NCBI GenBank assembly: GCA_900540785.1
Contig: UQHF01000019.1
Span: forward strand, 6,702-70,701
Direction of reading: 5' to 3'
Length of the DNA: 64,000 bases
Source of the DNA: an uncultured Blautia sp.
GTDB lineage: Bacteria; Bacillota; Clostridia; Lachnospirales; Lachnospiraceae
A program made the translations under genes and the position numbers. Under the pieces are notes generated by a model. The model worked only from the letters and a program-made list of their open reading frames with translations. It had not been told where the DNA came from and ran no database searches. Below are positions 59,101 to 64,000 of this stretch, one piece after another; the stretch's first letter is position 1, and every line of letters begins with the position of its first letter.

Positions 59101-59713
59101 ATTCTTCTTTTTCTTTTTTCAGGGAAATGGAAACCTTCTCTTTTTTTCCCGTACTTACAAGAAATTCCTCAAGATGCTGATAAGTGACAGGCTGCCTTGC
59201 CATTCCTTTATAAAGTGCCTGTATCTCTTTTGATTCGTCTCTCAGAATGAAGCCGAAATTTTTATCTGTAAAAATGCGGTATGCCTCACGGAAATCCTCT
59301 TTTGCAATTTCAGAGAATTCGTCTATGTTTTGAATGGTTCCTACTGTGCTCTGTACCTGCTTCTTCTCTATGATAACCTCAAAGGCAAGCTTGTATTCTC
59401 CGATATTGGTTGTAAAGCAGAGCCAGCCTTTTATGCTGTCTCCCTGCTCCATGCCGGTTCCGTCCACACCATAAGGCAGGCAGACTGTAGTTCCTGAAAA
59501 ACGGTCGAATCCGGGAACAAACCGTCTGTCTGATGATGTAATATATCCTCTTATTTTCTGATTATCCTCTGTTCCAAAATACAGCTCGCCCTTCTTTGTT
59601 TCCCCTGCTTTTAACACAACAGAAAGTTTCTCCTGAGAAAAAAGAAGCTGTGGCTGCTCGTATTCAAATTTTCCGCTTAAAAGCTGTTCGATTTTTTTCT
59701 TCAAATTCTTCAC
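56165..59713 (-). CDS. DUF5717 family giant helical-repeat protein
   Basis: About 1182 residues, no signal peptide or membrane helix. The N-terminal 320 residues are beta-rich, with two Ig-like stretches (SVVLKAGETKKGELYF and VSISLKKEKEEFYEVGQSV). Residues of about 330-1010 form a long alpha-solenoid with TPR-like helices (ENLSRLKEKGLDYPEYQIYEAYLLHL, LTEELTMRFAYLSGYEK, LQYLMKYRFGPVEELL). The last 170 residues return to beta structure (VTLFYAIDTGLGGELKYKREPL) and a basic helical tail. Start uncertain: GTG at 59713 has AAGGG upstream; TTG at 59704 has AAGGTG and gives MKKKIEQ; TTG at 59728 has no ribosome binding site. Own promoter at 59752-59780. First gene of the operon with DUF5716, TPR and dinB. 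Function unknown; a large scaffold is likely. Confidence 0.8.
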   Translation of the reverse strand: MKNLKKKIEQLLSGKFEYEQPQLLFSQEKLSVVLKAGETKKGELYFGTEDNQKIRGYITSSDRRFVPGFDRFSGTTVCLPYGVDGTGMEQGDSIKGWLCFTTNIGEYKLAFEVIIEKKQVQSTVGTIQNIDEFSEIAKEDFREAYRIFTDKNFGFILRDESKEIQALYKGMARQPVTYQHLEEFLVSTGKKEKVSISLKKEKEEFYEVGQSVKESFTMIRSGWGHLRLDVETEGEFLETEKKVITEEDFIGSFYDLDYVIRKEKLGRGVQYGEIRIRSPYQELVYTIAASRTGKAQVNVRTGEKKERLKLMEDYLSWRCGQKEKKAWLGESLENLSRLKEKGLDYPEYQIYEAYLLHLDNRDEEAKEILVKYQNKSFTKEDLELAGVFLYVCVLTGLYKDKMQALRKIQNFYMQKGDSFWLLCVLQRMDPEIKASPSKSLFLMEEQFERGCKNPLLYLEAWECISKDMTLLHRITGFWTQVFLFAGKRGILTEELTMRFAYLSGYEKSYNESMYRALSMGCDAFPSQDTLEAVCKYIMKGNPRRQEYFKWFSMAVEQGLRITRLYEYYVETMDTSYQRTLPKSLLMYFTYNNNNLGDARKAFIYAGVTANKEREPQTFESYRENMETFAAQKLREGRINENYAVLYQEFLSHPKTGEEGKLLAARMFTNRLYCDDRKIRSVIVRHSQLDREEVYPLVQGVAYPRIYTEDAAILFQDEKQRRYCSTIDYNMKKLMDEREMLPSVLHCGVSEPGVLLHYCEHNEITKENLSVFLKLVKNEAFAKDYIEAVRRKILDYYAEHIHGEDLDDYLRNMDFRAYAAVDKKTLLEILIARRFFPQAMGIVEEFGFEGLDKRDLLKLTSRMILRCDGAEDEELLSLSSEVYRSGIYDEVILQYLMKYRFGPVEELLSIWKSAKGFDMDTYELEEKILSLLMFTEDYRKEGEAVLEAYVRHSGKERIIGSYLTQVAYGIFVKEYPMSEFVYRCLENAYIKKWPVNRVCRLALFLGLSREKNQDGQIVDMERELLKECMKEDMTFAFFRRLSPSLLGPYQLDDKTFVEYHAAPEEEVTLFYAIDTGLGGELKYKREPLRNVYEGICTKTFTLFYGETLHYYFQVEGKGETRKTQERVLTMSSTEGIPVSKYQMINQILSARRLDKEREVLSKMMQYQRQERYVKEMFQIDKDV

Positions 59714-59751
59714 CTTACGCCCTTGCAAAATTTGTTTCGTCTCTGAAAATG

Positions 59752-59780
59752 ATTATACACCAGAATAGAACGGTTCGCAA
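59752..59780 (-). promoter_or_regulatory. sigma-A promoter of the DUF5717 operon
   Basis: On the minus strand: TTGCGA (59780-59775), 17-base spacer, TATAAT (59757-59752), directly after the infA terminator, so the operon is transcribed independently of the ribosomal genes. Confidence 0.75.
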
Positions 59781-59788
59781 GAAATGAC

Positions 59789-59826
59789 AAAAAAACCGTC
59801 TCCCACATTTCTGTGAAAAACGGTTT
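59789..59826 (-). terminator. terminator after infA closing the spc operon
   Basis: On the minus strand AAACCGT pairs with ACGGTTT around an inner CACA/TGTG stem, followed by seven T. It marks the end of the ribosomal operon at infA. Confidence 0.8.
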
Positions 59827-59840
59827 CGCATTCTTGTTCT

Positions 59841-60059
59841 TTATTTATCTCTCCAGATAATTCTGCCTTTAGACAGGTCATATGGAGAAAGTTCGATTGT
59901 AACCTTATCTCCCGGAAGAATACGGATGAAGTTCATTCGTAATTTCCCGCTGATATGTGCAAGGACTACATGCTTGTTCTCCAGTTCCACTTTAAACATT
60001 GCGTTAGGCAGCTTCTCAAGAACTGTGCCTTCCACTTCAATTACATCTGCTTTTGACAT
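59841..60059 (-). CDS. infA: translation initiation factor IF-1
   Basis: 72-residue OB-fold protein: MSKADVIEVEGTVLEKLPNAMFKVELENKH, then ISGKLRMNFIRILPGDKVTIELSPYDLSKGRIIWRDK. Last gene of the spc operon here, 27 bases after map, with no KOW-domain gene between them and no rpmJ after it. Confidence 0.98.
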   Translation of the reverse strand: MSKADVIEVEGTVLEKLPNAMFKVELENKHVVLAHISGKLRMNFIRILPGDKVTIELSPYDLSKGRIIWRDK

Positions 60060-60086
60060 TTTTAACCTCCATAGTCATTCCTTATT

Positions 60087-60842
60087 TTATTTCGTAAGGG
60101 TCAGAATTTCTGGTTCACCATCTGTAATCAGAATGGTATTTTCATAATGAGCAGACAGAGAACCATCCATAGTTACTACTGTCCATTCATCGTCCAGCCA
60201 CGCCACATCTGCGCGTCCAAGATTGATCATGGGCTCTACAGCAAGTGTCATGCCCGGCATCAGACGGATTCCTCTTCTTTTCTGAGGAAAGTTTGGGATT
60301 TGAGGATCTTCATGAAGATGCGTTCCGATTCCGTGCCCTACCAGATCACGGACAATCCCGTAACGATACTTTGCAGCGTAAGCTCCGATTGCCTTGGAAA
60401 TATCATTTAAGTGATTTCCTGCCTTCGCAGCCTTCAGACCTTCAAAAAAGCACTGCTTTGTTACCTCCATAAGGCTTTTTGCCTCGGGAGAAACCTCCCC
60501 TACTGCGTAAGTGCGCGCAGCGTCAGAATGGTATCCTTTGTATATCAGACCGGCATCAATTTTTACAAGGTCGCCGTCCTGAATAATTTTCTCTTCAGAG
60601 GGGATTCCATGTACCACCTCATCATTTAAGCTGATACAGAAAGAACCCGGAAATCCTCCGTAGTTTAAGAAATTGGGAACACAGCCGAGGGAACGGATCA
60701 TATCTTCCCCGATACGGTCCAGCTCTTTTGTGCTGACTCCCGGTTTAATGTATGGAATCAGGCCATCGTGAACTTTTTCCAGTAAATGGCCCGCCTCTCT
60801 CATAAGGGCAATTTCATGCTCTGTCTTAATAGAAACTGACAT
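60087..60842 (-). CDS. map: methionine aminopeptidase, type I
   Basis: Removes the N-terminal methionine of new proteins. The start at 60842 (MSVSIKTEHEIALMREAG) has GAGGAG upstream; the in-frame ATG at 60854 lies within it. 251 residues with the five metal ligands: two Asp in VKIDAGLIYKGYHSDAARTY near 94-108, His in GHGIGTHLHEDP near 168, Glu in TLAVEPMINLG near 204, and Glu in ENTILITD near 235. Between adk and infA, as in most Firmicutes. Confidence 0.97.
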   Translation of the reverse strand: MSVSIKTEHEIALMREAGHLLEKVHDGLIPYIKPGVSTKELDRIGEDMIRSLGCVPNFLNYGGFPGSFCISLNDEVVHGIPSEEKIIQDGDLVKIDAGLIYKGYHSDAARTYAVGEVSPEAKSLMEVTKQCFFEGLKAAKAGNHLNDISKAIGAYAAKYRYGIVRDLVGHGIGTHLHEDPQIPNFPQKRRGIRLMPGMTLAVEPMINLGRADVAWLDDEWTVVTMDGSLSAHYENTILITDGEPEILTLTK

Positions 60843-60856
60843 AGCTCTCCTCATTC

Positions 60857-61501
60857 TTATTCGCCGAGAATGGAAACGATTTCCTGGAATACTTCTTCCA
60901 GGTTCTTTGTTCCGTCAACTGTTTTTAATACGCCCTGTTTTGTATAGTAATCAATAAGCGGCTGTGTCTGCTCATGATATACATTTAAGCGCTTCTGTAC
61001 TGTTTCCGGCTTGTCATCTTCCCGGAGAACAAGAGCTTCTCCACATGTATCACAAATTCCTTCTGCCTTCGGAGCAGCATATACAACATGGTAAGTCGCA
61101 CCACATTTTAAACATGCTCTTCTTCCGGACATACGGTTTACAATATTTTCGTCTGGAACATTTACGTCAATGGCAAAATCAATCTTGCTGCCAAGCTTAT
61201 TTAAAGCCTCTGTAAGACATTCTGCCTGCGGAATTGTTCTTGGAAAACCGTCCAGTACATATCCGTTTACTGCGTCTTCCTGCTGGATTCTGTCTACGAC
61301 CAGATCGCAGGTCAGCTCATCAGGAACAAGAAGTCCCTGGTCCATGTAGGTTTTTGCTTTCTTGCCAAGCTCTGTGCCGTTTTTGATGTTGGCACGGAAA
61401 ATGTCTCCTGTGGAAATATGCGGAATTCCATATTTCTCAGCAATTTTTTTCGCCTGTGTACCTTTTCCGGCTCCTGGCGCACCCAACATAATAATTCTCA
61501 T
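60857..61501 (-). CDS. adk: adenylate kinase
   Basis: AMP + ATP to 2 ADP. Start at 61501 (MRIIMLGAPGAGKGT) because GGAGG lies 8 bases upstream; the longer frame to 61582 lacks a ribosome binding site. 214 residues is the standard long form. P-loop GAPGAGKGT at 7-15, DGFPRTIPQAE near 84, and a zinc-binding lid with C130, C133, C150 and C153, typical of Gram-positive enzymes. Part of the spc operon. Confidence 0.98.
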   Translation of the reverse strand: MRIIMLGAPGAGKGTQAKKIAEKYGIPHISTGDIFRANIKNGTELGKKAKTYMDQGLLVPDELTCDLVVDRIQQEDAVNGYVLDGFPRTIPQAECLTEALNKLGSKIDFAIDVNVPDENIVNRMSGRRACLKCGATYHVVYAAPKAEGICDTCGEALVLREDDKPETVQKRLNVYHEQTQPLIDYYTKQGVLKTVDGTKNLEEVFQEIVSILGE

Positions 61502-61615
61502 AGTCATACCCTCCGTTTTATTTTTCTTGTGTAGCAAATACAGAAGACTTGCCTCTGGCAACTCTTCTGTATGTTTTTTCAAGGCTTTGGTGCCAGCACC
61601 TCTGCCTTTCTTTTT

Positions 61616-62932
61616 TTAGTTGTTCAGGAATCCTTTGTAATTGCGGACAAGTAACTGGGATTCAATCTGTTTCACGGTCTCGAGGATAACACCTACGATA
61701 ATGATGATAGATGTACCACCAAAGGAAACATTTGCCCCAAATACTCCGTTAAAGAAGAACGGAATAATCGCAACGATCATCAGACCCACTACACCTATAA
61801 ATATAATATAATTTAAGATCTTCGTCAAATAATCTGAAGTTGGTTTTCCCGGACGGATACCAGGAATGAAACCACCTTGTTTCTTAATATTGTCTGCAAC
61901 CTCCAGAGGGTTAAATGTAATGGAGGTGTAGAAATATGCGAAGAAAACACATAAAACAATATATACGATCAGACCCCAGCTGTACTGAAGCTGATTCGGA
62001 TTACACCAGTTATTTGAAGAAAGACCTCTTAAAATCTCACTTCCGATTCCAGTGCCGTTTCCTTTGTGCATAAGCTGCGCTATGATCGTCGGAACGGACA
62101 TAATAGAAGATGCAAAGATAACCGGAATAACACCTGCTGTATTTACTTTTAAAGGAATACTTGCAGACTGTCCTCCCATCATCTTTCTTCCAACCATTTT
62201 CTTGGAATACTGAATCGGGATTCTTCTCTCTGCTCCATTAAGAACGAGAACAAATACAACAATCACAAGGATAATTGCCGCGATGATCGCACCTGCAAGA
62301 AGTCCTTTTGCTATCGTTTTTCCTTTGATGAAGTTCTCATAAAGAAGTGCAATATCGCTCGGGATACGGGAAACGATGTTTACAGTAAGAACGATGGAAA
62401 TACCATTTCCAACACCTTTTTCTGTAATACGCTCGCCAATCCACATCAGCATTGCAGAGCCTGCTGTAAGGCAGACAACTACGACTGCACCTTTTAAGAA
62501 ATCCATATCCGGGATCAGTCCCTGACGTCCGAATCCGATTGCCATAGCAGTCGATTCAAAAAGCGCCAGACCAACTGTCACATAACGTGTAATTGCTGTG
62601 ATTTTCTTTCTTCCCTCTTCTCCGTCTCTGTGCATTTCTTCCAGTGCCGGAATGGCAATGGTAAGAAGCTGCATGATAATGGAAGAAGTGATATAAGGGG
62701 TAATGTTCAATGCAAAGATTGACATCTGAGTAAAAGAGCCGCCGGTAAACGCATCAAAGAAGTTGAATGCGTCACCGGAGTTCTGTGCAAACCAATCCTT
62801 AAAGAAATCCGTATCTACTCCCGGAACCGGAAGCTGAGAACCGATACGGATAACAAAGATCATCCACAGTACAAACAGCAGCTTGCGTCTCATTTCTTTC
62901 ACTCTGAAAACATTTTTGAGAGTCTCAAACAT
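61616..62932 (-). CDS. secY: preprotein translocase subunit SecY
   Basis: 438 residues, ten transmembrane helices, the pore of the Sec translocon. Family landmarks: LPVPGVDTDFF near 30, GGSFTQMSIFALNITPYITSSIIMQLL near 65, GVGNGISIVL near 172, and GGFIPGIRPGKPTSDYL near 350 in the ribosome-binding C5 loop. It overlaps the rplO stop by one base. Confidence 0.98.
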   Translation of the reverse strand: MFETLKNVFRVKEMRRKLLFVLWMIFVIRIGSQLPVPGVDTDFFKDWFAQNSGDAFNFFDAFTGGSFTQMSIFALNITPYITSSIIMQLLTIAIPALEEMHRDGEEGRKKITAITRYVTVGLALFESTAMAIGFGRQGLIPDMDFLKGAVVVVCLTAGSAMLMWIGERITEKGVGNGISIVLTVNIVSRIPSDIALLYENFIKGKTIAKGLLAGAIIAAIILVIVVFVLVLNGAERRIPIQYSKKMVGRKMMGGQSASIPLKVNTAGVIPVIFASSIMSVPTIIAQLMHKGNGTGIGSEILRGLSSNNWCNPNQLQYSWGLIVYIVLCVFFAYFYTSITFNPLEVADNIKKQGGFIPGIRPGKPTSDYLTKILNYIIFIGVVGLMIVAIIPFFFNGVFGANVSFGGTSIIIIVGVILETVKQIESQLLVRNYKGFLNN

Positions 62933-63372
62933 TAGATCACCTCTACTGTTCCACCTGCTGCTTCAATTTTTGTTTTTGCAGTTTCGCTGACAGCGTTCAC
63001 TTTTACGTTGAGTTTCTTTGTAAGCTCACCGTTTCCGAGAATCTTAACACCGTCACCTGCTTTGGAAATTGCACCGCTTGCAAGTAAGCTTTCAACTGTT
63101 ACTTCTGCACCATCTTCAAAACGGTTCAGTACGTCTACGTTGATTGCGATGATTTCTTTAGAATTTCTGTTTGTAAAGCCTCTCTTAGGAATACGTCTGT
63201 ATAAAGGCATCTGTCCGCCTTCAAATCCCGGTTTCTTGTGTCCGGAACGAGCTAACTGTCCTTTGTGTCCTTTACCGGCTGTTTTTCCGTTTCCAGAACC
63301 ATGTCCACGGCCTCTTCTGAAGTTATCGCTGTGTTTAGAACCTTCTGCTGGTCTTAAATTTGATAATTCCAT
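62932..63372 (-). CDS. rplO: 50S ribosomal protein L15
   Basis: 146 residues: MELSNLRPAEGSKH, the glycine/arginine-rich RRGRGHGSGNGKTAGKGHKGQ region binding 23S rRNA, and FEGGQMPLYRRIPKRGF. Stop and secY start share a TAATG. Confidence 0.98.
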   Translation of the reverse strand: MELSNLRPAEGSKHSDNFRRGRGHGSGNGKTAGKGHKGQLARSGHKKPGFEGGQMPLYRRIPKRGFTNRNSKEIIAINVDVLNRFEDGAEVTVESLLASGAISKAGDGVKILGNGELTKKLNVKVNAVSETAKTKIEAAGGTVEVI

Positions 63373-63435
63373 TTTGGCACCTCCTTTTATTTTTCAAAGC
63401 TTATGTTATTTATCTTTTTATTGCAGAAGAAGCAA

Positions 63436-63618
63436 TTATGCTTCTTCTACTTTTACCAGGTGCTTAACCTGCTGAATCATTCCTCTTGTTGCTGCGTTAT
63501 CCGGCATTTCAACTGTCTTGTGCATTTTGGTAAGACCCATAGCCTCAACTGTTTTTCTGTGCTTCGGAACTGCGCCAATCGGAGATTTTACTAATGTAAC
63601 TTTTAATGTGTCTGCCAT
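63436..63618 (-). CDS. rpmD: 50S ribosomal protein L30
   Basis: 60 residues from the ATG at 63618 (MADTLKVTLVKSPIG), which has AAGGAGG 8 bases upstream; longer in-frame readings begin before it. HRKTVEAMGLTKMHKTV is the family core. Confidence 0.97.
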   Translation of the reverse strand: MADTLKVTLVKSPIGAVPKHRKTVEAMGLTKMHKTVEMPDNAATRGMIQQVKHLVKVEEA

Positions 63619-63631
63619 TTTCATTTCCTCC

Positions 63632-64000
63632 TTAAGCCAGAATCTCATCAACAGACTTTCCGCGAAGTTTTGCAACTTCTTCCGGAGTCTTTAACTGTCT
63701 CAGGCCTTCGATGGTAGCCAGAACAACGTTCTGTTTATTTCTGGAACCCATACATTTTGCACGGATGTTTTTGATACCTGCTAACTCTACGACTGCACGG
63801 GCCGGACCACCAGCGATAACACCAGTACCTTCCGGAGCTCTCTTCAGAAGCATCTCTGCGCTTCCGTATTTTCCTACAAAGTCATGAGTGATGGAATTGT
63901 TCGCATCTCTTGCAACTGTAACTAAGTTCTTCATTGCATCCTCTTTTCCTTTGCGGATTGCTTCCGGAATTTCGGCTGCTTTACCTAAACCTGCACCAAC
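63632..64000 (-). CDS. rpsE: 30S ribosomal protein S5, C-terminal part
   Basis: The frame is open to the right edge of the window (first visible residues VGAGLGKAAEIPEAIRKG), so the N-terminus lies outside. 122 residues are seen, with VGKYGSAEMLLKRAPEGTGVIAGGPARAVVELAGIKNI being the S5 C-terminal domain. An ATG inside at 63934 is not the start. Precedes rpmD by 13 bases in the spc operon. Confidence 0.97.
   Translation of the reverse strand, partial: VGAGLGKAAEIPEAIRKGKEDAMKNLVTVARDANNSITHDFVGKYGSAEMLLKRAPEGTGVIAGGPARAVVELAGIKNIRAKCMGSRNKQNVVLATIEGLRQLKTPEEVAKLRGKSVDEILA

Noticed and set aside
59758..59780. LexA (SOS) box at the DUF5717 promoter, suggested by GAACCGTTC and the operon's dinB gene
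   Set aside because: The GAAC and GTTC halves are one base apart, not four as in the Firmicutes LexA site.
59729..59840. rpmJ (L36) hidden as a very short gene after infA
   Set aside because: The gap contains a terminator and a promoter, and no frame shows the L36 cysteine pattern.
1..64000. Mobile element, prophage or defence island
   Set aside because: No transposase, integrase, recombinase, restriction enzyme or terminal repeat was seen; the genes are mostly core or clade-typical.

Overview
The window looks like a chromosomal segment from a low-to-mid GC, anaerobic, spore-forming member of the Lachnospiraceae (Blautia/Ruminococcus/Mediterraneibacter neighbourhood). The evidence is the forespore sigma factor SigG and a YlmC/YmxH sporulation protein, the DUF5716/DUF5717 pair, Clostridia-type AGGAGG ribosome binding sites, and an aromatic amino acid decarboxylase that closely resembles the tryptophan decarboxylase of Ruminococcus gnavus. 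I cannot name the species from the sequence. I saw no insertion sequence, prophage, integrase or CRISPR array. No intergenic gap exceeds 300 bases; the longest holds a TPP riboswitch.

Layout. 0-9.7 kb (minus strand): start of a probable glycerol-1-phosphate dehydrogenase, ridA, a secreted serine hydrolase with wall-binding-like repeats, glmS, a Rad3/XPD-type helicase with a fused nuclease domain, a broken DUF3368 gene, lysC, a DUF2325 gene behind a metal-regulator-like operator, and trmO. 9.8-16 kb: an alanine/sodium symporter, then a four-gene operon built on a minimal SufC/SufB pair, an acyltransferase and a DUF3825 protein. 16-25 kb: a MerR-methyltransferase fusion gene pointing into rfbA-rfbB-rfbD, whose promoter has the 19-bp spacer and dyad of MerR targets; this converges on an extracellular-polysaccharide regulatory module (cpsD, cpsB, cpsC, a DUF5011 protein, an LCP ligase).

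25-33 kb: a compact minus-strand operon of amidohydrolase, potABCD, a PTS enzyme I homologue and a DUF362 ferredoxin. 33-37 kb: tRNA-Thr, an ECF sigma/DUF4179 pair with a self-like promoter, and an aldo/keto reductase. 36.6-45 kb: efp, aroK, yqeG, patatin, then citrate synthase, alaA and gdhA (the 2-oxoglutarate/glutamate/alanine node), thiC under a TPP riboswitch, and nrdR. 45-53 kb: ymxH, a HAD phosphatase, sigG, the aromatic amino acid decarboxylase with a divergent LysR regulator, and a TRAP transporter whose large permease is fused to its binding protein.

53-64 kb: an uncharacterised minus-strand operon of a giant helical protein (DUF5717), an Hsp70/actin-fold protein (DUF5716), a TPR protein and DNA polymerase IV. 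It lies directly behind the distal spc ribosomal operon (rpsE-rpmD-rplO-secY-adk-map-infA), which stops at infA instead of running into rpmJ-rpsM. The candidates I rank highest as undescribed biology are the DUF5717/DUF5716/TPR operon, the DctM-DctP fusion and the MerR-methyltransferase/rfb promoter.
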